The position numbers and the translations under genes were made by a program. The notes below the pieces were generated by a model. That model did not search any database. It had not been told where the DNA came from and saw only the letters and a program-made list of their open reading frames with translations. This document shows positions 9,518 through 19,527 of a DNA stretch of 64,000 nucleotides, one piece after another. The DNA lies in the NCBI RefSeq assembly GCF_009729055.1, contig NZ_CP045484.1:2366872-2430871 (forward strand), in the 5' to 3' direction. How positions within the stretch are numbered: the stretch's first letter is position 1; every line of letters starts with the position of its first letter. Source of the stretch: Sulfurisphaera ohwakuensis. GTDB lineage: Archaea; Thermoproteota; Thermoprotei_A; Sulfolobales; Sulfolobaceae.

Positions 9518-10756
9518 ATGCTTATCAAAAATGCAAGACTTTTAGATGGTAGAATAGTTAATATTTACATTGAAGATGGAGTAATTAACTGTTTTAACTG
9601 CAAAGAGCATGACGAGGAAATTATTGATGCAGAAAATCACCTGGTAATTCCTCCTTATTTTAATATGCATTTTCACCTAGATAGTGTGTTTCTTCCAGTA
9701 CTGAATAAGAGCGGAACTTTATGGGAAGGTATAAAGATTTGGAAGGATGTTAAAGGTAAACTGGCAGAAGAGGATGTAATAAAAAGGGCTATTATAGCTG
9801 TGAAACTGATGGTTGCTCAAGGTACTTTATGGATAAGGACTCATGTTGATATTACTGAAAAGTCCTTAACTCTTCTTCATGCACTTTTGAAAGTTAGAGA
9901 AGAAGTAAAGGAGATTGCTGATATTCAAATTACTGCATTTCCACAAGATGGTATTTATACTGATAAAGGTAATGATGAGATATTAAGAAAGGCTATTCAA
10001 CGAGGTGCAGACAATGTAGGCTTAATTCCTCATAACGAGATTACTAGAGAGGACGGGGTTAGATCTATAAAATTTGCCATTGAGCTAGCAAAAGAGTATG
10101 ATAGGAAAGTTGATGGTCATATTGATGAGACTGATGATCCAAATTCGAGATTTTTAGAAGTTTTAGCTAAGTATACGTTAGAGTATAACTATGAGGGTAA
10201 AGTATCAGCGGGGCATGTTACGGCTATGCATTCATGGGAGGCAGCTTATAGATACAGAATTTTACCAATAGTTGCAAGAGCTGGTATTCATATAATTCCT
10301 AATCCTTTAGTTAATGTTTCCCTTCAAGGTAGGTTTGATAATTATCCTAAAAGGAGAGGAATGGCACCTATTAAAGAGATATTAAGTTATGGTATAAATG
10401 TTGCTTTGGGTCACGATTGTATTATGGATCCTTGGTATCCTTTAGGTAGCGGTAATATGCTACATGTCCTCTTTATGGCTGTTCATTTAGATCAAATGTT
10501 ATCCCCAGACGAGATTAGCTCTTCTATTAACTTAATAACATATAATGGTGCTAAGGCATGGTCTCTTAAAGATTATGGCATTAACGTTGGTAATAGGGCT
10601 AATTTAGTTATTACGGCTGAAGATGACGTGTTTGATCTTTTAAGATTTATGTCTCCTCCTCTTTACGTTATAAAAGATGGAAGAGTAATTGCTAAGGATG
10701 GTAAATTAGTCTATTTTAAGGGAAAATGGGAGAAGGTCTTGAAAAAACCAGTATAG
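9518..10756 (+). CDS. codA: cytosine deaminase-like metal-dependent amidohydrolase
   Basis: A 412-residue amidohydrolase of the cytosine deaminase/CodA subgroup. Metal and catalytic motifs in order: MHFHLD (residues 51-56), SGTLWEGIKIW, the lid motif HIDETDD (about 204), GHVTAMHS (about 233), and GHDCIMDPWYPLGSGNML (about 300), which closely follows the CodA signature. Expected reaction: hydrolytic deamination of cytosine or another N-heterocycle, with a mononuclear metal. Small N- and C-terminal beta-sandwich segments are present. It is probably in an operon with the small gene at 9304. The substrate could also be an isocytosine or creatinine-type compound. Confidence 0.85.
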   Translation: MLIKNARLLDGRIVNIYIEDGVINCFNCKEHDEEIIDAENHLVIPPYFNMHFHLDSVFLPVLNKSGTLWEGIKIWKDVKGKLAEEDVIKRAIIAVKLMVAQGTLWIRTHVDITEKSLTLLHALLKVREEVKEIADIQITAFPQDGIYTDKGNDEILRKAIQRGADNVGLIPHNEITREDGVRSIKFAIELAKEYDRKVDGHIDETDDPNSRFLEVLAKYTLEYNYEGKVSAGHVTAMHSWEAAYRYRILPIVARAGIHIIPNPLVNVSLQGRFDNYPKRRGMAPIKEILSYGINVALGHDCIMDPWYPLGSGNMLHVLFMAVHLDQMLSPDEISSSINLITYNGAKAWSLKDYGINVGNRANLVITAEDDVFDLLRFMSPPLYVIKDGRVIAKDGKLVYFKGKWEKVLKKPV

Positions 10757-11015
10757 ATTTAATAAAAATTCAATCTCAGATAAGAGAAAAGGTAATATTT
10801 ACGGAAATATATGGTAACACTATTCGTTAGAAGAAGAACCTAACTAAACAGTTTTCGTATATACGTTACAGTGTATTGAAAAAGATATAATATCATGATA
10901 AAGAGACAGCAGGTTAATGTTTAGATACTATCGTACATTTTTACGTAAATATTTAACAAGTTTTATTTTAGTATTGCTTAATAACTGGTTTTAGATATCA
11001 TATTTTAGACCTAAT
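10757..11015. other. AT-rich intergenic stretch with a short palindrome
   Basis: No gene of usual size is visible. A perfect 10-bp palindrome cgtatatacg lies at 10856-10865. TATA-like sequences near 10980 could serve the microORF at 11016. Confidence 0.4.
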
Positions 11016-11081
11016 ATGGCGAAGAAGAAGAAAGAGGGCCAAGGACAACAACAGCAACAAGGCGGTTCACAGAAGAAATAA
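11016..11081 (+). CDS. possible Lys/Gln-rich microprotein (21 residues)
   Basis: ATG followed by 20 codons and TAA. The peptide is strikingly biased: MAKKKKEGQ, then a Q/G block (GQQQQQGG), then SQKK. A TATA-like cttaataa lies about 34 nt upstream and a T-rich stretch (ttattttttg) begins about 40 nt after the stop. The GC content of the ORF is higher than that of its surroundings. No homologue is recognised; it may be a small nucleic-acid-binding peptide or a chance frame. Confidence 0.35.
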   Translation: MAKKKKEGQGQQQQQGGSQKK

Positions 11082-11258
11082 GTATGATGAAATTGTAACC
11101 ACTCTTAATAAAGTTAACTTATTTTTTGTCATGTTATTTTTCTTTGTCCTCTAATTATATAATCATAATTATGGTTATTTATGGCGATAATGTTTATCTA
11201 AGGATAATCATAACTAAGTTGAACAACATTTTTATTAAACGAAAACAAACTTAACATT

Positions 11259-12143
11259 ATGATAAGAGGAATATATGGTATATTAGAAGGCAAAAGAACT
11301 GTTGATGGTGCTGGCGTAAAATTATATAGAGTTTTTGGTGGTCCAACAACTGTTCAACTAACAGATCCTTTCCTTCTCTTAGACTTCTTTGGTTCAGCTA
11401 ATCCAGAGGATTATATAGTAGGTTTTCCATGGCATCCTCATAGAGGTATTGAAACTGTCACTTTACTATATGAAGGTAAGGTAGAACATGAAGATAGTGA
11501 AGGAAATAAAGGAGTTATATATCCTGGACAAGTCCAATGGATGACTGCTGGTAGTGGTATTTTTCACCAAGAAATGCCAAAGCCATTAGAAGGCGTAGAA
11601 ATCGCTAAGTATAATCAAAATCCTTTATCAGTGAAGGGTTTACAACTTTGGATAAATCTTCCTTCTTACAAAAAGATGACAGAACCTACATATAGGAATA
11701 TAAAGTCACTTCCCAAGGAGAGATTCGACTTTGGTAAAGTCAGTATACTTGTAGGAGAATATAAAGGGATTGAGGGACCTATAAGAGTTAAAAGTGATGT
11801 TGATCCTTTATATCTTGATGTTAATTTAGATGGAGAGTTTCATTTAAGCGTTAAGAATGGGTATACAGTACTGGCATTTGTAGTTGATGGTAAAGCTAAA
11901 TTTTCTCCTAATGTTCCAGAAATTGATAAGGGGAATCTAGTTATATTTAACAGAGAGGGTGATGAAATAGTAGTAAAAGGTAAGGCTAGATTTATAATTC
12001 TGTCTGGAAAACCATTAGAAGAGCCCGTAGCATGGTATGGTCCTATAGTGATGAATACAGAAGACCAAATCCTTGAGGCTTTAGCTGATCTAAGAAGAGG
12101 TACTTTTGTAAGACATAAGCAAGTTAATATTGAGGATTATTAG
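11259..12143 (+). CDS. pirin family protein
   Basis: A 294-residue bicupin of the pirin family. Metal-site motifs are HPHRGIETVT (residues 66-75) and EHEDSEGNKGVIYPGQVQW...AGSGIFHQE, giving the His-His-His-Glu set of cupin domain 1. The C-terminal cupin (GYTVLAFVVDGKAKF) lacks obvious ligands, as is normal. Family members show quercetin dioxygenase or redox-sensing activity; the role in archaea is unknown. The TATA-like tttttatta about 26 nt before ATG indicates a leaderless transcript. Its 3' end overlaps the convergent uracil-DNA glycosylase gene by 20 bp. Confidence 0.9.
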   Translation: MIRGIYGILEGKRTVDGAGVKLYRVFGGPTTVQLTDPFLLLDFFGSANPEDYIVGFPWHPHRGIETVTLLYEGKVEHEDSEGNKGVIYPGQVQWMTAGSGIFHQEMPKPLEGVEIAKYNQNPLSVKGLQLWINLPSYKKMTEPTYRNIKSLPKERFDFGKVSILVGEYKGIEGPIRVKSDVDPLYLDVNLDGEFHLSVKNGYTVLAFVVDGKAKFSPNVPEIDKGNLVIFNREGDEIVVKGKARFIILSGKPLEEPVAWYGPIVMNTEDQILEALADLRRGTFVRHKQVNIEDY

Positions 12144-12777
12144 CAATTTCATAAGCTAATTTAAGTATTTTTATCCAATCCTCCCATTTTAATCTACCAG
12201 TTTTCGTGTTTTGAGCACTAGGGTGATAAGACCCTATTAGAATTTTGTTGTCTGGTAATTTTATAATGACTCCATGATAAAACTTACTTTTTATTCCATA
12301 AAGCGAAAGAATAGTATCAAAAGCTATTCTACCAAGGGCTAAAATTACTTTTATTCGAAGTGATTTAATTTCTTCTATTAAAAACCTAGAACAATGTGAA
12401 ATTTCCTCTCTTGTTGGCTTATTTTTCGGAGGAGCACATTTTACAGTGTTTGTCAAATAAACTTCTTTAACTTCTAGTCCATCCTCTCTTGTTTTTCCCT
12501 CCTCTTTATTTGATAAACCTAAGGCATAAAGTCCTTTAATAACCCATTTTCCAGATTCATCACCAGTAAACACTCTTCCTGTCCTATTACCACCGTGAAG
12601 TGCTGGAGCCAAACCTACTATTAGTATTTTTGCCTTTTCATCCCCAAAACCTGGTACTGGCTTGTTCCAATAATTCCAATCTTTAAATCTAGGCGGTATT
12701 TTGAAATTTTTTCTATATTCTATTAGCCTTTCACATCTGCTACATGAGACTATTTCATTATACAGTATGCTAATCAT
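12124..12777 (-). CDS. family 5 uracil-DNA glycosylase (UDGb)
   Basis: A 217-residue Fe-S uracil-DNA glycosylase. Motif A is GLAPALHGGNRTGRVFTGD, with Ala-His replacing the usual polar residue, the hallmark of family 5 (UDGb); motif B is HPSAQNTKTGRL. Four cysteines suited to a 4Fe-4S cluster are present: CSRC near the N terminus, KCAPP and HCSRF in the middle. It removes uracil (and probably other deaminated bases) from DNA, important in a hot acidic habitat. The frame opens with TTG at 12783; ATG at 12777 is preferred. Confidence 0.92.
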   Translation of the reverse strand: MISILYNEIVSCSRCERLIEYRKNFKIPPRFKDWNYWNKPVPGFGDEKAKILIVGLAPALHGGNRTGRVFTGDESGKWVIKGLYALGLSNKEEGKTREDGLEVKEVYLTNTVKCAPPKNKPTREEISHCSRFLIEEIKSLRIKVILALGRIAFDTILSLYGIKSKFYHGVIIKLPDNKILIGSYHPSAQNTKTGRLKWEDWIKILKLAYEIANNPQY

Positions 12778-12918
12778 AAACAACGCTTAGAAGAAATACT
12801 AATAAAATTTTGTAGATTTAATTTCTTCTAACTAACCTTTATTATTTGAGTCAGTAATGTATAATAAACAACTTTTTTATAATTAAATATTTTAATTCTA
12901 CTTAAGAAAGTGATATTT

Positions 12919-13245
12919 ATGGATGAAAAGGAAATTGTGCTTAAAGCTTTAGATAAAATTGACAAATGGTATGTTATGTTAGCTGGAATAAGGGAAAACA
13001 CTCTTCTTATTGTCTCTAAAAAGGTTCCTCCTAATTCAATAAATGTTGATGGTATTGAGTATTCGGTAAAATACTACGAACCTGAGGAATATTTAAGAGT
13101 GATAACAAGTAACGAAGACGAGTTTAGATCATACAAAATTTACTACTTCGTTAAAGTTTATATGAGAAAAGTTTTAGATATTCTTTCCTCACTTGAAGTA
13201 CAAAGAATGAGTGAGGAGTTTGAAAAAAATAACAGACTTATTTAG
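12919..13245 (+). CDS. conserved-looking small protein, function unknown
   Basis: About 108 residues, charged, alpha/beta. The N-terminal half has KWYVMLAGIRENTLLIVSKK, reminiscent of a nucleotidyltransferase-like beta hairpin, but the GSxxR and DxD motifs are absent. A GTG nine bases upstream extends the frame, but the sequence gtgat there is better read as a ribosome site for the ATG at 12919. It precedes an MFS gene by 25 nt. No family recognised. Confidence 0.55.
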   Translation: MDEKEIVLKALDKIDKWYVMLAGIRENTLLIVSKKVPPNSINVDGIEYSVKYYEPEEYLRVITSNEDEFRSYKIYYFVKVYMRKVLDILSSLEVQRMSEEFEKNNRLI

Positions 13246-13270
13246 ATGATTTTTTAAACGTTATAACACT

Positions 13271-14344
13271 ATGTCTTATGTGAGAGGTTACCCAATTCTA
13301 TTTGCAAGAATAATTTATGGTGCTAGTTGGTTCTTCCTTTCTCCTTATATTCCTTATCTGCTCAGCGAATTCTCAGCCCCTAAATATTTTGCAAACCTTA
13401 TTCCTCTATCCTTTTTTGTAACTGCTGCAATAATGCAAATACCAGCTGGGTTAATTTCTACTAGACTGGGAATGAAAAACACTTACACACTAGGTCTTAT
13501 TATTATGGGAATAAGTGATAGTTTAATAGGTTTAAGTAAAGATATTGGAGAAGTACTCTTCCTTTACGCTTTAACAGGTTTCGGTGCTTCATTTTTCTTT
13601 TCTTCAGCTGGGGGCACTTTAGCATTAATTAATGAGGGTAGGACTATTTTAGTGATGGGACTCTATAATGCGATGTTTTCTGTAGGAGGAATATTAGGGC
13701 TTAACTGGGGATTTGTTGATTCATTAGTGGGTTTTACTTATGCTTCTTTGCTTTTAGGGTCTTTAACTATTATCGCTGGTGTTATAAATTATGTTATTTC
13801 ATATCAAAATGTTAAACCTGAGTTTAAAGTGTTGAAAAATAGGAATGTATTTCTCGTAGCTCTTTCAACTGCCGGTGTTTGGGGTTCTTATTATGTGGTA
13901 AGCGAATATTTCCCTACTTTTTCATATTATGTGCTTGGCGAATCTTCCATAATTACTGGTTCCTTATCTTCTCTTTTGCTACTATCATCCGTTATCGGAG
14001 GAGTTTTTACCTTTACTTTTTCCTTTATAAAGAACGATAAGTTAAGAATTATCATTTCAAGCATTCTAGGAGTTATTCCAGTAGTTTTCCTTTATAACTA
14101 TTTTCTAATAGGTCTCGTTATAATGGGCATATTTAATGAAATGGCTATCTCAATAATTTACGCTTTTGTAGTGAAAGAAGTTAAGAGTGAAAATTCTTCA
14201 TTAGCTTTAGCTGAAGTTAATTCTATTCAAATAGGTCTAGGAATGTTAGAATTACTATTACCGTATCTTTCTCTAGAGTATTTATGGTATTTAGTTATTA
14301 TAGTATCTCTTTTACCTCTTTTAATTTTGATTAACGTGAGATAA
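13271..14344 (+). CDS. MFS transporter
   Basis: A 357-residue major facilitator, slightly short, with 11-12 predicted spans. The helix 2/3 loop reads STRLGMKNTYTLG, a weak form of the G-x3-D/G-R motif. The central loop (NVKPEFKVLKNRN) is basic. It is followed after 30 nt by the YkgJ-like gene. Substrate unknown. Confidence 0.8.
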   Translation: MSYVRGYPILFARIIYGASWFFLSPYIPYLLSEFSAPKYFANLIPLSFFVTAAIMQIPAGLISTRLGMKNTYTLGLIIMGISDSLIGLSKDIGEVLFLYALTGFGASFFFSSAGGTLALINEGRTILVMGLYNAMFSVGGILGLNWGFVDSLVGFTYASLLLGSLTIIAGVINYVISYQNVKPEFKVLKNRNVFLVALSTAGVWGSYYVVSEYFPTFSYYVLGESSIITGSLSSLLLLSSVIGGVFTFTFSFIKNDKLRIIISSILGVIPVVFLYNYFLIGLVIMGIFNEMAISIIYAFVVKEVKSENSSLALAEVNSIQIGLGMLELLLPYLSLEYLWYLVIIVSLLPLLILINVR

Positions 14345-14374
14345 CATTTTAATATTGAGCGAGTAAGTAAGCAA

Positions 14375-14962
14375 GTGAATGCTGATCAGATTCATATGTT
14401 AACTAAAAATGCACTAAGAGGAGATATTAAGAGTTTAGAGGCACTTCTAGATTTTTTAGAGAAGTTTAATGCTCCTATATCTAAGTTTGCTATGTATTCT
14501 ATATTATATCAAGTAATAATGAATAATTTTCTTGATTTAGGAAAGTACTGTGAGGAATGTGGAGGAAAATGTTGCAAACTCGGTCTTCCAGTCCCGGTTT
14601 ATCACTTTGATTATAAGGAATTAAAAGCAAGACTAAGTAAAGAGGAACTAAAAAACTTGAGAAAACATAACGGATTTTATACACTTTCTAGACCTTGTCC
14701 TTTTCAAGATAGTTGGAAGTGTAAGATACATGAATTTAAGCCTTATGCGTGTATGTCTTATCCTTTTGCTACTGAAGACGAGCAGAAAGATGTAATGGAA
14801 AGCTACAAGGATGGTATACCTGATTTTAAAGTACCAGATTTTTGTATTGCTGGTAAGAAAGTTAAAGAATTCATGGACGAAATAGTTAACAAGTTACGAG
14901 TTAAATTAGGAAGAGATCCTACTCCAAGGGAAATGCTTAATGAAGTATTAACAAAGTTTTAA
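14375..14962 (+). CDS. YkgJ-type cysteine-cluster protein
   Basis: A 195-residue protein with the CxxCxxxCC pattern (CEECGGKCCKLG) near residue 61, then CPFQDSWKCKIHEFKPYACMSYPF, matching the zinc/iron-chelating UPF0153/YkgJ family; eight conserved cysteines fit binding of an Fe-S cluster or Zn. Start is GTG, about 25 nt after a TATA-like ttttaatatt, so translation is leaderless. The family's biochemical role is unclear. It lies between two MFS genes. Confidence 0.78.
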   Translation: MNADQIHMLTKNALRGDIKSLEALLDFLEKFNAPISKFAMYSILYQVIMNNFLDLGKYCEECGGKCCKLGLPVPVYHFDYKELKARLSKEELKNLRKHNGFYTLSRPCPFQDSWKCKIHEFKPYACMSYPFATEDEQKDVMESYKDGIPDFKVPDFCIAGKKVKEFMDEIVNKLRVKLGRDPTPREMLNEVLTKF

Positions 14963-15009
14963 AATTAATTAATAGTTAGGTATAAAAAATTCTAATCATA
15001 AGTAATGGC

Positions 15010-16137
15010 GTGAACAATGTAAATAGGCTTGCTATTATTGGTGCATTTAGAGCTTTTGGTGGATCTTTAATTTGGCCGTTTACTGGTTATGCGCTTTTTA
15101 CAGTTTTTAACATACCATTATCTTTTATTGCAATTTACTATGCCCTTCAGGCATTAGTTAGTGTTTTATCTTATGTGATGGGAGGTTACATAGTCGACTT
15201 TATAGGTAGATTAAAGACTATGATGATGTCAATCATTTCGTCTTCCATATTCCTTTTTCTTTCTTACTTCTTCTTTCATCCTCTTTTAGTTGTGATTTTC
15301 TTACTTCTTCAATCTTTTTCAAATAATGTATATAACGTTGCAAATACTACGTTAGTTGGTGATATTAATAAAGGTGAATTCAAAAAGTTAGTTGTATCTT
15401 TTAGTAGAGTAAGGGTAGGAATAAATGCGGGTTGGGCATTCGGTCCTCTTTTAGGTTCAATTATATTTCAATATGAAGGTTTCAGAATGTTACTACTTAT
15501 ATCCTCATTTATTTTACTTACTCCGTTAATTTTTGTAAATTCTTTACCAGATTTTAGAGGAAGAAGAAAGTTATCGTTTACCGTTAACCGGGAATTTATT
15601 AAGTTCCTCATCCCCACATTTTTAACCTTTATGTTAATGAGTCAGCTGGGCTTTTCACTTTTAACGTTTTATACTGAAGTAGTTAAGTTTTCCGTAGAAG
15701 ATGTAGGTTTCCTCTTTATGGTAAATGGTGTATTAATTGTATTTTTGCAAGATGTTATAGGTAAGCATCTTAAAATAAAACACATTATTCTAGGAATGCT
15801 CATATATTCAATTTCTTATTTTGCAGTAGGATTTATAACTAATTTTTTGTTTGCAATAATAGATGTGACTTTCATTACTATTGCAGAAATGATAGTTTCA
15901 CCACTCTCTCAAGCAATTGCTTCTTCATTCACGAAAGATGAGCAAAGAGGAAGAGAAATTGGAATTTATGGAATGGTTACCGCAATAGGAAGACTTGTTG
16001 GTTCTTCGTATGCAAGTTATTTAATGTCATTCTTCCTCTATTACCCCTTGTATCTTTGGGCATTAATTTCTATTTTAGGCTTTCTCTCTATTCCATTATA
16101 TTTATTAAGTATCAAGAGGATTGAAACAAATGGATAG
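15010..16137 (+). CDS. MFS transporter
   Basis: A 375-residue major facilitator with 12 predicted spans; the signature loop is GGYIVDFIGRLKTM. GTG start about 26 nt after the TATA-like tataaaaaa (14982-14990). The 3' end overlaps the ATG of the following ThDP enzyme by 8 bp, a translational coupling that suggests the carrier supplies or exports a substrate or product of that enzyme. This link is inference. Confidence 0.82.
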   Translation: MNNVNRLAIIGAFRAFGGSLIWPFTGYALFTVFNIPLSFIAIYYALQALVSVLSYVMGGYIVDFIGRLKTMMMSIISSSIFLFLSYFFFHPLLVVIFLLLQSFSNNVYNVANTTLVGDINKGEFKKLVVSFSRVRVGINAGWAFGPLLGSIIFQYEGFRMLLLISSFILLTPLIFVNSLPDFRGRRKLSFTVNREFIKFLIPTFLTFMLMSQLGFSLLTFYTEVVKFSVEDVGFLFMVNGVLIVFLQDVIGKHLKIKHIILGMLIYSISYFAVGFITNFLFAIIDVTFITIAEMIVSPLSQAIASSFTKDEQRGREIGIYGMVTAIGRLVGSSYASYLMSFFLYYPLYLWALISILGFLSIPLYLLSIKRIETNG

Positions 16138-17725
16138 CGGTGCAAGACTCATTTTAAAAAGCCTACAAGATTTAGGTGTAGATAAAATCTTCATGGTATC
16201 TGGGACTGATTACGCTGCATTCATTGAAGAAAAGGTAAGGGATCCTTCATTACCAGATTTCATAATAGTACCACATGAAATAACAGCAACTGCAGCAGCA
16301 ATAGGGTATTCTTTATCTGGGAAGATAGGGGTGGTTGCAGTTCATACAATTCCTGGTACTGCAAATGCTTTAGGTATGATAATTAATGCTTTTACATCTA
16401 GAATACCTTTAATAGTCATAGCTGGCAGAAGTCCCTATACTGAGACTGGTAGTCCAGCAAGTAGGAATTTAAGAATACATTGGACGCAAGAAGCTAAAGA
16501 TCAAGGAGAAATGGTTAGACAGTGGGTTAAATATGATTTTGAAATAAGGAGGGTCGAGCAAATACCAGAGGTTATAGCTAGGGCTTATCAGATAGCTTTT
16601 AGTGAACCTAAAGGACCAGTATATATTGTGATTCCTAGGGAGGTGAGCATAGAGAAAAGTGAATACAGAAAAGTTAGAGTTTCAACTTATGAGCCAGGAG
16701 TAAGAAGGGAGGATTTAGTAAAGGCTAAGGAAATGATAGAGGAGAGTGAAAGACCAGTTATAGTTACTTGGAGGGGTGGTAGAAGGAAAGAGTGGTTTAA
16801 TAGCTTAAAGGAATTTGCTGATAGGGTAGGGATTCCAGTTTTAAATTATGTTGGAGAGGTTGTAAATTATTCTGGTGAAATGGGATTAGATAGGATTGAT
16901 TTATCAACTGTTGATTTAGCTATTGTAATAGAGGCTGAGGTACCATATATTCCAAAGAAAACTAAATTTTATGGCAAAATTATAAAGGTTGATGTTGATC
17001 CCTCTTACTCTTATATCCCATTTTACGGCTTTCCTTGTGATCTTTGTATTCAATCTACTGTTTCAGAATTCTTTGACCAGCTAGATGTTAAGGAGAAAAA
17101 GGAATGGAAGGAAAAAGTAAAAGAGCTGAGACTTCAACAAGAAAAGAAAAAAGAAGAGGAAATAGAACAGTTGAAGAAAAGGAAATCTATTCACCCTAGA
17201 TATTTAAGTTATATTATTGGTAGAGTTATTAGAAAAGATGATGTTATACTTAATGAGTATCCGTTTAATCCTAGATATACAAAGCTTGATTTTGGGCAAT
17301 ATTTTGCAGACCCTTCATTTGGTCATCTAGGCTGGGCCTTAGGTGCTTCTTTCGGAGTCTCACTAACGAATAAGAAAGTTATTGCCACAGTTGGTGACGG
17401 TGCATTTATTTTTGGTGTGCCAGAAGCTTTTTATTATGCCATTTCTACATATGGTGGTAATGTAACAGTGATAATTTATGATAATGGTGGTTGGTTAGCT
17501 AGTGCTGAAGCTGTTGAAGAAGTCTTTCCAGAGGGATTGGCTAAAGCGAAGAAATATTTTCCTGGAGCTGATTTTAAGAGATATAATATTGGTGAAACCG
17601 CTAAGGTTTTTGGTGGATATTATAGATTAGTAGAAGATGTTGATGAACTAGAAGAAAGTGTAAAAGAAGCATACGAGTTTAAGGGTATTTCAGTGCTTCA
17701 AGTAATTGTGGATAGGGAAAGATAA
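16130..17725 (+). CDS. thiamine-diphosphate enzyme, acetolactate synthase-like
   Basis: A 531-residue enzyme of the POX/acetolactate synthase large-subunit superfamily. Domain order: Pyr domain with catalytic Glu in PHEITATAAAIGY (about residue 46), central domain, and PP domain with GDGAFIFGVPEAF ... YDNGGW (about 423-455) for Mg-ThDP. FAD-binding of true acetolactate synthases cannot be assessed. No small regulatory subunit is adjacent, so a 2-oxoacid decarboxylase, oxalyl-CoA decarboxylase-like or sulfoacetaldehyde-type reaction is also possible. A TTG nine bases upstream extends the frame; ATG with a gagga site 8 nt before it is preferred. Coupled to the upstream MFS gene. Confidence 0.8.
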   Translation: MDSGARLILKSLQDLGVDKIFMVSGTDYAAFIEEKVRDPSLPDFIIVPHEITATAAAIGYSLSGKIGVVAVHTIPGTANALGMIINAFTSRIPLIVIAGRSPYTETGSPASRNLRIHWTQEAKDQGEMVRQWVKYDFEIRRVEQIPEVIARAYQIAFSEPKGPVYIVIPREVSIEKSEYRKVRVSTYEPGVRREDLVKAKEMIEESERPVIVTWRGGRRKEWFNSLKEFADRVGIPVLNYVGEVVNYSGEMGLDRIDLSTVDLAIVIEAEVPYIPKKTKFYGKIIKVDVDPSYSYIPFYGFPCDLCIQSTVSEFFDQLDVKEKKEWKEKVKELRLQQEKKKEEEIEQLKKRKSIHPRYLSYIIGRVIRKDDVILNEYPFNPRYTKLDFGQYFADPSFGHLGWALGASFGVSLTNKKVIATVGDGAFIFGVPEAFYYAISTYGGNVTVIIYDNGGWLASAEAVEEVFPEGLAKAKKYFPGADFKRYNIGETAKVFGGYYRLVEDVDELEESVKEAYEFKGISVLQVIVDRER

Positions 17726-17728
17726 AAA

Positions 17729-19492
17729 TCATCTATTTGCTTCTCTAATTTGTTTTAGTTCTCTTTCATATGCTTCTACAATAGAATCATAAGTTAATAT
17801 TCCTATGAATTTCCCTTTTTCCACTACTGCTACCCATCTTGCCTTATTCTTAGCCATTACTTCTAAAGCTTGCTCTAATGTTGAATCCAAATGAACATAT
17901 AAAGATCCTTTAGTCATATAATTTGCTATGATATCGTCATTTTTTGCCTTCTCCAAGTCTTTAAAATAAACTATCCCTAGGAAGTTATTGTTTTGATCGG
18001 TTACTGGTAAACTCATGAAGCCAAAATTAAGCATTAAATCAGCTACATGACTTACCTTGTCGGTAATTAAAGCTTTAATGTCTTTTATTTCGCAGTCCTT
18101 TACGTGCAAACTTTCCATAATAGGGGTTTCATATTCAACTTTATGTGCAGGAGAATCTCTTCTAGTAGGAAGTTGTGATATATATATAGTGTAATCTCCA
18201 GAAACTAAATATGCTATTGCCGCGGCTATCATTGCTCCAGGTAATAGCTGAAGGCTTGATGTCATCTCAGTAACCATTATAATTACTGATACAGGAACTT
18301 TCCCAGCTGCAGCAAAAAATGCCATCATACCTATTATAACAAATGGGGCTATGTTAGGTACTATGCTGGGAAAAAGATAGTGAAATAAAAGACCTACAGA
18401 AGCTCCAATATATGCTCCAATAAATAATCCTGGAGCAAAAACACCTCCACTACCTCCAGATCCAATAGAAAAGGAAGTAGCAATTATTTTTAGAATAGGC
18501 AATAACACTATTAGAACTAATATCGGAATAAAAGGAGAGTAAAATGCGTTGAACTTCTCATACTCTACTAAATTTATCCAGCCATAACCAGTTCCAAGTA
18601 TTTCTGGGGCTAAAAGCGCAATCAATCCAGTTATTGCACCTCCAATAAGCGGTTTTATATGGTTAGGAGCTCTAAATTTCTTGAACAGTGAGTGTATCCC
18701 ATAGAAAGTCTTAACATATACTATTGCTAATAGACCGGCTATAGCCCCTAAGACTGCATACATTGGAAGTCTTAGAGGGTTAAAAGTACCAGTATAATAT
18801 CCAAAAACCGGTGTGAATCCGAATATACTTCCAAATATTGTATAACCTATAGCTGAAGCTATAATTGCTGGATATAAAACTTCTGGTTCAAAATCTCTTT
18901 TGTACAAAATTTCAGCAGCCAAGATTGCTCCACCAATTGGAGTTTTAAATATTGTTCCTATTCCTGCCCCAATTCCGACAGCAACTGCAATTCTTCTATC
19001 TTGAGGACTAAGATGTAAAAGATCTGCAATTACAGAGCCTACGCCAGCTGAAAATTGTGCAGTAGGTCCTTCTCTACCTGCACTACCACCTGAACCTATC
19101 GTTATCGCTGAAGCAATTATTTTTACTGGAATTACAACCCATCTTACTTTACCTTGTAAATAGTGGTAAGCTTTTATTGCTGCATCAGTACCATGACCTT
19201 CCGCCTCTGGCGCAAAAGTATAAACTATTAAACCAGAAATTAGACCTCCAATTGCAGTTGATATTGGTATTAAATAATATCTCCCGGGGTAAAATGTGAA
19301 GTTTAATGAGCCCCCTTCACCAAGTGGTCTAGGATAACTCATACCAATAAGGTGAAATATGAATAAATCTTCAGCTAAGTGAAGCAATAAGTAAAAAGTA
19401 GTTGCTGCGAGACCTGCAACAATGCCAAGAATGACTCCTAAAATAGCCCATTTCTCGTAGTATTTCAGTGAAGAGAGACGCATAGTCTTCAT
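17729..19492 (-). CDS. CLC chloride channel/antiporter with CBS pair
   Basis: A 587-residue CLC protein. Three anion-pathway signatures are visible: [12 protein letters not shown] (contains the gating Glu), [14 protein letters not shown], and the GKVPVSVII segment. About 18 half-membrane helices span residues 15-430. The C-terminal ~140 residues form two CBS domains ([20 protein letters not shown] and [20 protein letters not shown]), which bind adenosine ligands in relatives and would gate transport. Acid resistance through Cl-/H+ exchange is a plausible role. An internal ATG at 19483 is an alternative start. Confidence 0.93.
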   Translation of the reverse strand: MKTMRLSSLKYYEKWAILGVILGIVAGLAATTFYLLLHLAEDLFIFHLIGMSYPRPLGEGGSLNFTFYPGRYYLIPISTAIGGLISGLIVYTFAPEAEGHGTDAAIKAYHYLQGKVRWVVIPVKIIASAITIGSGGSAGREGPTAQFSAGVGSVIADLLHLSPQDRRIAVAVGIGAGIGTIFKTPIGGAILAAEILYKRDFEPEVLYPAIIASAIGYTIFGSIFGFTPVFGYYTGTFNPLRLPMYAVLGAIAGLLAIVYVKTFYGIHSLFKKFRAPNHIKPLIGGAITGLIALLAPEILGTGYGWINLVEYEKFNAFYSPFIPILVLIVLLPILKIIATSFSIGSGGSGGVFAPGLFIGAYIGASVGLLFHYLFPSIVPNIAPFVIIGMMAFFAAAGKVPVSVIIMVTEMTSSLQLLPGAMIAAAIAYLVSGDYTIYISQLPTRRDSPAHKVEYETPIMESLHVKDCEIKDIKALITDKVSHVADLMLNFGFMSLPVTDQNNNFLGIVYFKDLEKAKNDDIIANYMTKGSLYVHLDSTLEQALEVMAKNKARWVAVVEKGKFIGILTYDSIVEAYERELKQIREANR

Positions 19493-19527
19493 TATCTCAG
19501 TAAATTAATAAAGTTTATTTAAGCTCA

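Noticed and set aside
11085-11130. Second C/D box sRNA starting at ATGATGA near 11085
   Set aside because: No CTGA D or D' box follows within guide distance.
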